This document shows positions 1 to 10,614 of a stretch of DNA of 64,000 nucleotides, piece after piece. The position numbers and the translations under genes are program-made. The notes under the pieces are model-generated. The model worked only from the letters and a program-made list of their open reading frames with translations, made no database searches and was not told the origin of the DNA. The stretch comes from Phaffia rhodozyma (lineage: Eukaryota > Basidiomycota > Tremellomycetes > Cystofilobasidiales > Mrakiaceae), in the NCBI GenBank assembly GCA_014706385.1, contig JACGZH010000011.1, positions 496,001 to 560,000 of the forward strand, given 5' to 3'. Each line of letters starts with the position of its first letter. The stretch's first letter is position 1.

Positions 1-300
1 GTCCTGGTGCGAACGTAAACATCAGACTGTGAGGACTGTATACAATGTATACGACACGGCTGTATCTTGCATAGCTATATGCGGTATGAGTTGGAGTCTC
101 AGTGAAAAATGAAAAACATACTAGAGAGTGCATTACACGAAATTCTAATGCTGAAGAAAAAGCAATACAAAATCTGCCAGCCGCGTGGCCAGCGAATTTC
201 TGCCTCGTCAAGGAAAAGACAGGGAGGAAAAAAAAAGATTCTTTCGCCGCTTCGCCTCGCCCAGTACAGACACAACAATCCCCACCCGACTCGAAGGAGC
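1..300. other. Upstream region of the GLTSCR1-domain gene
   Basis: No independent gene is visible. An in-frame ATG at 109 would extend the next protein by 64 residues, but that stretch is Lys/Arg-rich without a recognisable motif and is followed by a pyrimidine-rich patch near 240-265 typical of a fungal 5' leader, so it is treated as leader here. Confidence 0.4.
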
Positions 301-2470
301 ATGTCTTCTTCAGCTCGCTCAACTCTTCCATCCTCGACGACGACAAAGACAGCGAGTTCATCAATCCATCCCGTTCATTCTTCATCCTCACATACACCTA
401 TCCATTCATCCGTCCATGCTGTTCGTCCAATATACCTAGAATCGTCATCACCTGCCACACCTTCCTCTTCCACGTCCTCAGCTGTTCGTCCACAGCCATC
501 CCAGGTGAAGGATACAACTGCCTCATCGGGTCGGCCAGTCCCATCCCATCCTGCAGTCAGCTCATCCGCTCTCAATAGAACAGCAGGAACCCTTCCAGTC
601 AACAGAGGCTCATCTGGTCCCTCTAACCCTAGCGTGTCGAACGCGACTCCGTCATCATCTGCAGTGAGAGTGACAGGTGGGTCTGCTGGTACGCCTGGAC
701 CTGGCCCCAAAATGGTTGCTCCGAAAGAGGAGCGATCGTTCGAGGAGCGTTCTGTCGCTGAATCTCTGAGAAGAAGGTCGGTCCCTGGCTCAGGCCGCAT
801 TTGATAACTCAGCCCATCTCGTATCGATGAACAAGGATTGATGTCTGATCTGTTTGTCGTCATTCTCCTCCTCTCCGTCTTGCCTCTTTTCTGCTTTAAT
901 AGGGTTACCGTCGCGCTCTCACACGACCAGTACATGACTCTCCACCCTGATGTCAGCCCCTTTGAGGATGTGTGCGATGTGATCCAGCGGCTTCTCCCGT
1001 ATCACATCTGGCAGATCCCTGATCAGGATCTATCCTTTCCGCCACCGCCGCCGTCGTCGGGAACCGATCAGAAGGGCAAGGCTAGAGCGACAGATTGGCA
1101 GTGGGACGATGTTGCCTCTAGCACACCAGAAGCAGATATTACAGGTATGTATCAACAGTGCTCACGTCTTTTCCTTGCCGAGATGTCTTGTTTTTCTCGT
1201 TTTTTTCCTTTTCTTCTTCTTTCGAGGTTGACTGATCAAATGATGCCTGGCGTGGACGCGGACATGTACGTGTATCTTTGAAAGAAGCCGTGAGGTTTGC
1301 AAAGAGAAAACGAGAGTTGGAGAAACGGTTTGTCTCGCTGAAGCGTAGAGAAGGCCAGGTGAGTCGTTTAGCTTCCGATAGACCTACACTCAGAGATGCA
1401 CGCCCCATGCAAGATAATGGCTGACGGTCTTTGTTTCACCTTCTACCATGGCCTTTTTTCCTCAGCACGCTTCCCCATCCTTGCAGGCTATTCCTCTTGG
1501 CCGAGCAGCGATAGCGGACGAACTCCGTCAAATCTATCATCTCAAGACTGGTCTGCGCTCGGCTACCTCTGAACAGTCGGCTGCTATCAACCGACTGAAT
1601 GAATTGAAACGAGAACTAGCTGCCCTCCGAGCTCCTCCGCCACCACCGCTGCCACCTCCTCAGCAGACCCTTAATCGGCCACCGCTTCAGACAGGTTCTG
1701 CTCGCCCTCCGGCCAACTATACCAATCGAGGCGCTCCTCTTCAACAACGAGTCCCTATCTCGGCTCAGAGTGTGAACGGAGTGAACATGGCTAGGCCGCT
1801 GAACTCTGGGATGTACCGTCCTCCATCTGTTGGAACGCCAGGCAGACCGCCAGCCCAACGGCCTGGGTACCCAACCTACCGTCCACCGATACAGTCTTCC
1901 GCCTCATCATCATCCCAGGTTCGACCTTCATCAGCGAATCTCAGCATCTCTTCCCGTCCCCTACCTTCTGCTTCGAACACCCGTCCGTCCGTGCCTACAA
2001 CTACACCCAGTTCCACTTCCGGGGCATCCCACATCGATCTCCACGCGCCCGTTCCGTTGTCTTTGCCTGCGTCGACGCTACCGACCCTAATGAACCTAGG
2101 AATCATTCCTCGAACAAATTCAGCTCCGGATGCACCTAGTCTGGTGTGGAATCTGAGGGTTGATGGGGTCAACATTGCGTTCAATTTGATCTTAGGGACG
2201 CTGAGCCCGGCGCAGTTGAGTGGTCTTGCAGGAATCTTGAGTAAAGTGCAGGCAGGGAACGGGTCCGGAACGAGCACTAGTACCGGTTCTTCTGCGGCAT
2301 CTTCTTCCTCTTCTTTAACTTCAATCAATAATACTGCCCCGGCCGCTTCTGCTGCTGCTGCTGCCGTTCCTCGACTGCCTCCTCTGGCTTCGTCCGCTCG
2401 ACTTGGTCAAGGTCCCTCAGGCCAAGGGACAAAACCGGACTCGAAGGTCAAGACCGGACCGGGTCCTTGA
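301..2470 (+). CDS. GLTSCR1-domain protein (BICRA-like chromatin remodelling subunit)
   Basis: Four exons (301-776, 903-1144, 1285-1358, 1466-2470) join to a 598-residue protein. The first ~160 residues are Ser/Thr/Pro-rich and look disordered. Exons 2-4 carry a conserved block: a segment ending in SPFEDVCDVIQRLLPYHIW, then a basic helix (KRKRELEKRF), then a helix of exon 4. This matches the pattern of the GLTSCR1 family, known in animals as BICRA/BICRAL, subunits of the non-canonical SWI/SNF (BAF) complex; a nuclear role in SWI/SNF is inferred. The C-terminal ~300 residues are Pro/Ser/Ala-rich with a short ordered island (residues around SLVWNLRVDGVNIAFNLILG). An upstream in-frame ATG at 109 is possible. 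Family assignment is from memory of the motif; the intron joins keep frame. Confidence 0.72.
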
Positions 2471-2938
2471 GGTTGAGATCAATCGATCGACATATTTATC
2501 GCCTCGATTGTCCCTATCGCTTTCTTGTTCGCTCGCTGTCGGTCGGAAGTGTCAAGAATGCTTCGAATGTAATTTGGTTGTCTGATGCAGAGAAGGGCAG
2601 ACGCAGTGGGTAGTGATATGGAGGCTTGCAAAACTAGATACCATTAATTGTATACGATACGTTTTCAAACGACTTTATCTTTGAGCTCTCTCCTCCGGTT
2701 TTCTATACACCTCTCGGTAGAGGAAACAAATGATCGGAAAAGGACGTAAGAGGCAGAAGAAGAGCGAATTTATGTTGTCATCCGCGGCTTAGTCAGCTAC
2801 GATCGATGATGCGTTCCCGTTTCGTTCCATCTTCGTCCCAACCTTTGAATACATAATTGAAAGATCGAATCCAACAGACAATTCTCAACCAGAGAGTCAA
2901 GAAGAGAACATATCAACAAGAACGGATCCTTCTCTAGA
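2471..2938. other. Intergenic region between two + strand genes
   Basis: Terminator and promoter space between tandem genes. An AT-rich stretch around 2640-2670 may hold the 3' end of the upstream transcript. I see no ORF, RNA gene or repeat in it. Confidence 0.5.
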
Positions 2939-4213
2939 ATGACGGCTGTATCCATATACTCCAAGCATCTGCCTTCTCAAGTCGATATCCTCATCCTCGG
3001 CGCCGGCTGGCTCTCTCAGTTTCTTCTTCCACTCCTGGCTTCCTCAAAATTAACATATGTCGCTACCACCCGATCTGGGGAGACTCACTATCCATCGGTT
3101 CCTGTGGATTATCCTCTTCAGAAGTTCAAGTTTGATCCGGAAGATTCAAAGAAGACCGTGGGAGAATCATTCAGGAAGTTACCAAAGGCAAGAGTGGTCT
3201 TGGTGACGTTTCCTCTAGTGGGTGGGTCCGGGAAAAAGCTGATTGACGGGTGGGAAGAGGCTTGGGGAGGTGAGAAGAAGATGGAGACAAAAGAGAAAGT
3301 GACCTGGGTTAATTTGGGTAGCACAGGGATCTGGACGGTATGACCTTCTCATCTCTTCTTTTCTTTCATTTCTCCCAAAAAAAAAAAAAAAAAAAAAAAA
3401 AAGGTCGTCGAATGCTCATCCTGCTTTCTCGCTTTTCGTCATGCTCCATGTAAACAAGTCCGACCCAACGTTGGTCTCGACTGATCGACCCCAGATCTTT
3501 GATCGAAACTCTCCTCCGAATCCAACGAACGCGCGCGGTCAAGCCGAGACTGAGTTTCTTAATCTTTCTATCGACGGGCACGAGACTGTAGTGTTGAACC
3601 TTGCCGGTCTGTTTGGTGGGGAAAGACTGGTGAGAAATTGGATCGCGCGGGTTGCGGACGATAAAGAGGCTTTGAGAAAGAAGGGAGGAGTCCATCTCAG
3701 TAAGTTCCTTCCGTCCTTACCTCTGCCTGCCTTTCCTCACTGTGGGAAGGATCACATACTGATGATAGTCGAACCTGTAGTCCATGGAGATGACGTCTCA
3801 CATTGCATCGTCCGGCTCGTCCAGGATCTAGATCTCCTGCCTAAGCCAGATTCATCTTCGGCTAGACGTTTCATCATCTGTGACACTAGAGTGTATGATT
3901 GGTACGTCCTTTCTTTCTTTCTTTTTTTTTTTTTCTTCTTCCCCCCCCCTCTCCTTCTCTCTTCCCCATTTTATCCTTGATGTAGAGCATATATTCAATC
4001 TTGTCTTTCGTCCGGACCAACATATACAGGTGGGACCTAGCCTCGTCCCTTCCTCTCGATCCAGAAGCTGAATCTAGGAGATGGGTCAGAGAGCTTATGA
4101 GAGAAGAATCCGAACCAGTTCTACCTCGACCGACTGGTCGACTTGGTCGAGTGTTGGATGCCCGTGACTTCTGGGAGATCTGGGGAATAAGCCCTAGAAG
4201 ACGGATCGAGTGA
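2939..4213 (+). CDS. NAD(P)-binding Rossmann-fold protein, atypical extended SDR (YeeZ-like)
   Basis: Four exons (2939-3337, 3459-3699, 3769-3901, 4030-4213) give 318 residues. The N-terminus has a beta-strand plus glycine-rich nucleotide loop (ILILGAGWLSQFL), followed by TTRS, typical of NADP-preferring SDR relatives. The middle has the family blocks NARGQAE, VLNLAGLFGG and a HLIEPVVHGDDV segment created only by the splice at 3699/3769, which supports the model. The canonical YxxxK pair of classical SDRs is not evident, as in other YeeZ-like proteins, so a catalytic activity cannot be assigned; it may bind a nucleotide without being an oxidoreductase. The first intron contains a 26-nt poly-A run and its acceptor reads AAG rather than YAG, so that junction is the weakest point. 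Confidence 0.7.
3377..3402 (+). repeat. Poly-A tract (26 nt) inside intron 1
   Basis: A run of 26 A lies inside the first intron of the SDR-like gene, about 40 nt after its donor. It is the longest A run in the window and is likely length-variable. Confidence 0.9.
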
Positions 4214-4370
4214 CTTTCCCCTGGACCCTTTGAGCCTCTTCATGATGTGATGTACTTGAAGAATGAATGCTGAGATGAAGACAAGACAAGACAAGACACG
4301 ACACGAAAATGGAAGCAGGGATGGAAGAAGGGCTTTCAAGAGTTGAGGATAAAAGGAAAGAGTCTTTATA

Positions 4371-5558
4371 TCATGAAGCCTTCCACACATATTTCCTAGG
4401 TCGATGTCTTTTCATCTCCTCCCCTGATTCATCCAGATGACCTTCCCTAAAGCAAGGTGCGCAATACAGGTCTCCATCACACCCTGGACAGACCAATGAC
4501 GCGTCCGCTGAGCAGATACCTGAAATATTGAGGAATCCAAGAAGGAAGAAAAACGAGAAAGAATGAAAAGTATCAGATAACGCATGCTTGTGAACATCGG
4601 AACGCGCGAGACAAAGCAGGAGCGCGCAAGCGTACAACACCATGAATCGACTTCAGAATCCCTAGCGGCCCTCCAGCCCTCCAAGTCGAAGGGTTTTGGT
4701 TGGCTTCCACTTGGCTTCAGGCTCGGGGTTTCAAGAGACTTCTTCTTTGGATCTGTCGGGGGGGCGGATGAGGGTTGAAGAGCGAGAAGTCTAGAGAAAG
4801 CGGTGGAAAGTGTAGGATCCAAGAGAGTTGATAAAGGCGATGTGGCTGGTGGTGGTGGCAAAATGGTGGGCGAAGAGAGAGAAGCAAGAATGTTGGTCAA
4901 AGATAGGGAGCTTTGTTCTCTCCCAATGTCAGCTGTCTCATCCAAAGAAGAAGGTTGAGCATCATCAGGAAGAGGAGAACGTGAGGAAGATGTCCCTAAT
5001 GGGATGAGATCCCGCTCGATTGTGACTTCATCCTTCGCTTTGCTAACGATAGCGTCCTCGTCCAACCCATCATCCACATCTTCATCTCCATCGTTACTAT
5101 CTTCTTCGTCTCCTTTTGAGCTCTCAGATATCCATAGTTGTGCATCACGCAGGACGCGTCGAGTTTCCTTTTCTAACGATTCTGGAACTTCCGTCGCGTC
5201 AATAATAACCGGTTTTGATTCAGAAACTGATATGTCCAAGTCACCCGATGTATGATCTTGAGAAAACGCCGCTAGGTAAGCCTCCACCTGTTGAGAAGGA
5301 GACCAGATAGAAGGATTGACATCAATATCTGCTCTGCTTCTTACCCTCTTCTCTCAGGTAAGAGGAGGAAAGCAGGGTTACTTCATCATCCAGGTCGTCA
5401 ACGCCATCGTCCTCGCTATTAACTGTCGGCAAAGTCCGTGAATCGGCCGAGACTGAAGAGTCCATGAGGGCTCCAAGAGATCCTACATTCTTAAGAGCGG
5501 CGAACCGGCGGAAAAGATCGGCCTCTGGATCTTGATCTCGATCGGAAGCGTTAGGCAT
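4371..5558 (-). CDS. ANCHR/ZFYVE19-like protein with C-terminal Cys-rich zinc-binding module
   Basis: Three exons read on the minus strand (5558-5382, 5287-4636, 4519-4371) keep frame and give 325 residues. The N-terminus ([10 protein letters not shown]) resembles the start of fungal ANCHR-like proteins. The middle is acidic and disordered with the segments VEAYLAAF and a short helical [16 protein letters not shown]. The splice 4636/4519 builds the C-terminal signature [18 protein letters not shown] followed by [11 protein letters not shown], a B-box/FYVE-like zinc cluster. In animals ANCHR works with CHMP4 and VPS4 in the abscission (NoCut) checkpoint; that role is inferred by family only. 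An alternative donor at 5344 exists but breaks frame. The call rests on the Cys-rich tail; other zinc-ribbon families remain possible. Confidence 0.6.
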
Positions 5559-6206
5559 AGACGCTTTCCGAGTAACTGGCAGATGTCATCTCACTGAATA
5601 TCTCTCGTTGATTGAGCAACGATGAAGGCCGGCAAAGCGGAATATTAGGGTTATGGGAGGCGTTAGGGTTATACGTCTCACAGGTCGAATTTTTCCTTCC
5701 AGAAAGGAAACGTACACTATTCGAGAGAGTATTCTGTTGGAAATCAGTTCTACGAGAGCGAGAAGTGGCCGAAAACTATCTTCCCAGATTCTATTGGGGC
5801 GAGGAAGGGACAAAGTACATAAGGACTGAAACAAAGACTGTACTCTTAAGTCGAAGGCTACGAAATATCAGAGTCGTCATAAATTCAACAAATCTTGCAG
5901 TTCGCGATGGATTTGACAGAAGGAGATGGTCGGTTTTGTGCAAGAAAGTTTTCTTTTCTTTGTAGAGGATCACATTCTTATATTTGAATTGGATCAGCTC
6001 TCCAAGTTCATGATGTGTGTGTGCGAGAATGTATTCCATTTGGCAAGATGAGCGAAGCACAACCAACTGAAATCTTCTCATTTTTCTCTATCGCATGAAT
6101 TTGAGAATTTCATACATGCATCCAAACGTCTTCGAGTCTCAAGGTCGTCAAACTCTGAAACCCGATGCAAACCAAACAACTGAACCGATCCAAGGGATGG
6201 AGTCGA
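5559..6206. other. Intergenic region upstream of the ANCHR-like gene and downstream of uL23
   Basis: Both flanking genes are on the minus strand, so this holds the promoter of the ANCHR-like gene and the 3' region of uL23. Short open frames occur on both strands but none shows a motif or codon pattern like the neighbours. Nothing else seen. Confidence 0.5.
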
Positions 6207-7244
6207 TTAGATGTAGCCGGCCTTCTATATTATGGTAAAGCGACAAGCGAGTACCATTCGTGAAAGAAACGCAAGAAAGTACGCGTCAACAGCCGATGCA
6301 AATACTGCAGAAGAATTAAAGATAAAGAGGATAGGAACGAACGTTGGCAACGTCAAGAGCGTCGTGGTCGGGGGTAAGTCGGACGTAAGCCTTCTTCCTT
6401 CCGGCGGGGGTGATCAAGGTGTTGATGTGGACGGTCTCGACCTCGTAGAGCTTCTTGACGGCGTCCTTGATCTGTCGCTTGTTGGACTTGACATCGACGA
6501 TGAACACAAGGGTGTTGTGCTCCTCAATCTTCTTCATGGCGGACTCGGTAGCCAAGGGGTGGATGATAGTTCGGAACTCATCCATTCGAGGGGCGTGAGG
6601 GACCGACTTTCGGGGGTACTTGGGAGCTCGGGGAAGTCGGAGAGTCTTGGGTCGGTGGAAAGAGACCGAAGTTCGGACCTTCCTGGTGGAAGTAGACTGA
6701 GTACCCTTGAGGGCAGCCTTCTTGGCGGCCTTGGCCTTAACATCAGCCGAGGCGGCGGGACCTAGATCAGAAAAGAATTGGAAATGATCAGTATCAACCT
6801 TTGAAAGAGTAGGATTGGCTTGGAGGAATAGTCGGGATTGATTTTCGGCTAGCAGAAGAACATTTGACGGAGCTGGAGACACCGAAGAACAAGGGAGGAT
6901 AGAGTTGGTGCATGGAGAAAAGAGTGTTGGCCGAAAGGATGAAGGATATGCATGATGCTGGAGGACCGTTCGACTTTTGGACGTCTGTTCTTTCAATCCC
7001 AGTTGCATGTTCGAACCCCTTTGATCTCTTCCTTTCGCTCTGTCCAACAAGAATTCCTGCCCTGCTCTCTGGAAAAACCTCCTGCACCACCTTTGGACTC
7101 GCTCTATGCCTGTGACTTCTGTTTTCTTCCTGCTCCCTTTCGTTGTCCGGTTCGAAATGTTCTCCTGCAAAGCCCGAGATCTTTCGGACTTGAAAAAAAA
7201 AACAAGTATTCACCCTTTCCTTTGGTGGCTTTGACGGAGGACAT
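6207..7244 (-). CDS. RPL25: Large-subunit ribosomal protein uL23 (RPL23A / yeast L25)
   Basis: Three exons (7244-7214, 6761-6343, 6224-6207) give 155 residues. Exon 1 codes for [10 protein letters not shown] plus one base; exon 2 holds almost the whole protein, including [11 protein letters not shown], the conserved [26 protein letters not shown] block and [16 protein letters not shown]; the final 18-nt exon supplies KAGYI and the stop, the expected uL23 C-terminus. uL23 sits at the exit tunnel of the 60S subunit, is an early 25S rRNA binder and a docking site for SRP and nascent-chain factors. Intron 1 is 452 nt, unusually long for this window. Without the last tiny exon the frame would run into a non-conserved tail, which supports the model. 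Confidence 0.93.
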
Positions 7245-7740
7245 GCTGGAGTGTGGGAACAAGACAGAGAAGGTGGTGGGTTTTTTGGATGAGTTTTGAG
7301 AGGGCCGAGAAAATGGTTCAACAGATCGATTCAGATAGGCGGATAAGGAGATTTGTTGTTGGTCGGTTTCCAGAGAGAACAAGGAAGGACGGAGTGCGGA
7401 AGGCAGGGAAGAGTCAAAAATTCAAGTTTCGCAGCCGTTTCGAGAGACCGAGCAGAACGTTTCAAAAGCAAAACCCAAGAGAAAAGTAAAAGAAAAAAAG
7501 AGTTTTAAAAACATCAGAATCTCTGTACACCATATCTTTCTCCTCACTCTTCATCTCGACAGGAGGATTCCCTCAAAAATATTAACAACGCCATGTCTGT
7601 ACTCACCTGAACGACGAGTCTTGAAGTTATCCGCTACAACACGAGAATCAGGAGTCGATCGAAGAGTGTTTGGTGAACGAGAGCACGCGTGTGAAAAGTC
7701 AGACGACTCAACAAAGGTCAGATGGTTATTTATCCCTATC
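7245..7740. other. uL23 upstream region with a possible 5' leader intron
   Basis: On the minus strand a good donor (GTGAGTAC near 7604) and an acceptor-like CTCCAG directly before the uL23 ATG could define a 5'UTR intron of about 360 nt. Pyrimidine-rich stretches precede the ATG, as in many fungal ribosomal protein genes. No separate gene is seen. Confidence 0.35.
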
Positions 7741-8191
7741 TGTCAGGGATGTGACCTCATTGTTACACCCCGATGATCTTCTCCTGCTTCTCTTGCTTCT
7801 CCTGCTTCTGCCGCTTCTCCTACTTCGGTATTCCTTATGCTCTCTCATCATATCAACATGTAGGTATATGACCTCCCAGCGCAGGTGCTTCTAGCACCTT
7901 CTATGACCTGTTCTATTATGCATAATCGTTGGAGTCTAAGGATGATATATAAGACGGGTCCCCTTTGCCACCCATAGCATAGTCTACCAAGCCTGAATCC
8001 TTTGTCATTTCTTGGTTCCCTAGTACTCTTGTTCCATTGTTGTATCAACCTTATTCATACGATTTCCCTGCCTTGCGCTCTCGTCACAGTCACCAAGCTA
8101 GAGAGCCTGAACTTCCTTCTTGCCAGCCCTATTCCCTGCCTGGTTACATTCTTGTAACCTTCCCGTTACCCTCTGAACCCGGATCCTGACA
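7741..8191 (+). mobile_element. Probable LTR of a retrotransposon (solo or 5' LTR of a truncated copy)
   Basis: A 451-bp segment starts TGTCAGG and ends with the exact inverse CCTGACA, the TG...CA inverted termini expected of LTRs. A TATA-like ATATATAAG lies at about 7949 on the plus strand, where an LTR promoter should be. The flanking pentamers (CTATC before, CGCAG after) do not match, so a clean solo-LTR insertion with target duplication is not shown; it fits better as the 5' LTR of an element truncated downstream. No second copy is present in the window, so the ends are not proven. Confidence 0.5.
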
Positions 8192-8544
8192 CGCAGCAAG
8201 TTTCTGACGGCCGGCCCAAATTGTGTCCTTTATGAAGCCACCGAAACTTCAGCCAGGTTTGGCCTGTAAGTATATCTCAGTGTAGCAATGACCTTGAATG
8301 TAACTGAGAGGCTTATCACTTTCCAACATGGACAACTCACAGAGAGCAGATGGGAAGATCCAGAGGATCCTCCCGTGCTCGGAGCAACGGACTCAGCATG
8401 CTGACCATCGAGCTGGCAGTCTGAGTTTCGATCCTCTGCTTCGTACAGACGTAGTTCGCGTACAGGATCCGCATTTTAGATACTCCAGGCGTCCCTGTGC
8501 CTTGGCTTCACTCATCATCCATGTTTTTTTGTCTATATAGAAGC
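8192..8544 (+). mobile_element. Sequence after the LTR, possible gag 5' remnant
   Basis: Directly downstream of the LTR-like segment an ATG at 8328 opens a 70-codon frame (MDNSQRADGKIQR...). It occupies the position of gag in an LTR element but has no recognisable domain and stops just before the inverted-repeat element begins near 8545. A primer-binding site complementary to a tRNA 3' end could not be recognised after position 8191. Confidence 0.3.
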
Positions 8545-8642
8545 TATATCGATCTGGTTACTGGAAGTAATCTCAACCGATGGCAGTCGATACGTGGTCC
8601 TTTTGGACTGGTGTGCCCTCAGATCACGAACCACCAAATCTC
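8545..8642 (+). repeat. Left terminal inverted repeat of the 8.5-12.6 kb element
   Basis: Contains the block TCCTTTTGGACT and GTGCCCTCAGATCAC, each found inverted at the right end. The inner 68 bp are the best conserved part. Confidence 0.75.
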
Positions 8643-9070
8643 GATATAGTCTGGGATTGTTGAACTATTATGGTATTGTGGATATGATCAACCAAATCCA
8701 TCGACCATCATCACCCCACTCTCTTCCTCTCTCTCTCTTTGACTATAGTAGGTTCGAACAATGCGCCTCCACTTTCCTCTCAACTATCGAGCAATCCTTT
8801 GCCAGTGCTGATGGTAGATGGGCGACTAAGATTAAAGTAAACTGTTGAGATGAAGTGCCCGGCTAAAGACAAGAGAAGTTGACCCGTTGTGCCGGACTAG
8901 ACCAGGATGTCGATCGCACTTCAAATGTAGTCCAATCTCATCGAGTTCATCACAACCTCGCCTCGATTTTCTAACAGACGATTCAAGTCTTTCGGCGTCT
9001 TCTGGATGACAGCCCGTTCTCGCTTCAACCCAACTTACATCGGACTTCCGATCTGAGCTTCTGCTCCCCC

Positions 9071-10497
9071 TTAATCCAAAACGCTCGGCTGGATGTCAAC
9101 GTTGTCCCCGAAACATATCATGACTGACTCGATTCTTGCTGATCCCAGTCTGTCTCGTTCATAGACTTTATCACTCATCGAATTCAATCTCCAATAGACT
9201 TTACACTTCAGGCTCTGGACATTCCGCTGTGGTCTTCTGTCGGATAGACCGCCACCAAGGAGACTCACCCAGCTGCTCATCCAACCTACGTAGGAAGAGT
9301 GAGGAAAAGACAGCCGCCAAGTCAGTAGAAGGAATGAAACGATCTGGACGTACTCTTCTCTCTGCCGTTTCTCCCTAGTCCGTTCCTCTTCTTCCTCCCT
9401 ATACTTGATCGACATCAAGTGCAGCTCTCGCCCTTTCTCTTTCAGCATCACATTGGCCGAATCCGCCTCTGACTTTGCGTCTGCTGCCCCCAAAAAGTCA
9501 CATATCTCTCGCAACTGCCTCTCTTCGACCCTCCATCCCTTCTCCTCGTCCAGCAGCTGCTTGATCTCTACACAAGCTACCAGCCTGGTCAGTCGTTGTC
9601 CCTCTGTCCATCTTCCATCCAACTCATCTGACGTCATATGGTTTCTCCATACACTCCATCTCACTCCACAGTCTCTTCCGCTCCAATGTCTCCTGCTTCA
9701 GAGCCTCCAGATTCAGCCGCATTGGAGTCTCTAGAATCGTCCTGTCCCGCACGACTGCAATCCCTTGCCGTCGCACGACCGGATCCGACATTCGTTGGGC
9801 AGCCCTCTCTGCGAAAGTCTTTATCCGACAAGATATTCCTTCGTAGATCTTCTACCGCGCGACTATGACCGTCCTCTGATAGACCGCAGTATATGTCTCG
9901 TTGCGTTCCACGATGGCCGCTACTTTACCTGCAGCTTCCGCGATGATTGCATCTATATCTGCCGCTACCTGTTGTCGGTCGACTAGCTTTGCAGCTGCCA
10001 TCAATTGTTGGACCCTGGAATACTTCTGCGCCTGAAACTGCTTTTTCAATTCCCTCCGCATCCTCTCTACCTCAAGCTTCCACTCGTCTGCCTTCGGCTT
10101 CCTCTGCTCCTCCTCTGCTCCTCCTCCGCTCTATCTCCTTCTCTAGCTCAGGCTTCCTCTGCTTTGCCTTCAGCCTCCACTTCTCTGCTTTCTCCTCTGC
10201 CTTGAGCCTCCTTTCCTCTGTGTCCGGGTCACAGATTGGACATCGACAGAAGTCGATGATCCAACAATCGCAACGCTCTTGAAGACGACAGACACATCCC
10301 GTTGTGGCTCGTTTTTGACAAGGACTGCAATCACAAAGGCAATCGTCTCTGCAGACATCTCCATGGCATGCGCAAGCCCGTCCTTTGTTCTCATAGTAAA
10401 TGTCGAGCGTGTATCCTGTGTACTCCTGATGGATCTGTTTCCACAGTTCCACCCTATCGTCGTCGAAGCCAATCCTGCGTCTAGTGTAGCTGGTCAA
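9071..10497 (-). pseudogene. Broken gene: Cys-rich cluster followed by long coiled coil
   Basis: Read from 10497 downwards. The first frame has a basic start (SYTRRRIGF), then 14 Cys and one His within ~48 residues (pairs such as CACHGD, CLCDC, CDC, CRCPIC), then a highly charged helix (EERRLKAEEKAEKW...). Around 10130, in a GGAGGAGCAGA repeat, the coiled-coil reading continues only in another frame (DEWKLEVERMRRELKKQF...). That frame meets a TAG at 9852-9854 and then stays open for about 70 more codons (KIYEGISCRIKTFAERAAQ...). Near 9650 another frame change is needed to continue into the Glu/Arg-rich segment (DELDGRWTEGQRLTRLV...). So at least two frameshifts and one stop interrupt a once longer protein. 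Part of this could be missed introns, but the stop and slippage-prone repeat favour decay. Family not recognised. Confidence 0.5.
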
Positions 10498-10614
10498 GCC
10501 AGGAAGGAGAGGAGGCCACGAGAAATGATGTGAGGATCCTCGTGAGGAACAGAACGCTGAGTCTTTGGTTACCCTAGACTTGAGTTGCTCCCTAAGGCTG
10601 ACAGATGGTGTATT

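Noticed and set aside
7005..7025. GTTCGAACC string resembling a tRNA T-loop
   Set aside because: Neither strand shows matching T-stem, anticodon arm or acceptor stem, and it lies within uL23 intron 1.
6762..7213. Possible snoRNA in the uL23 or NOP56 introns
   Set aside because: No RTGATGA box C together with a CTGA box D was found in the long uL23 intron or the 14892-15077 NOP56 intron.
8575..8642. Left inverted repeat as part of the LTR element
   Set aside because: The repeat pairs with the sequence at 12.5 kb and not with any part of the LTR-like segment, so it was assigned to a separate element.
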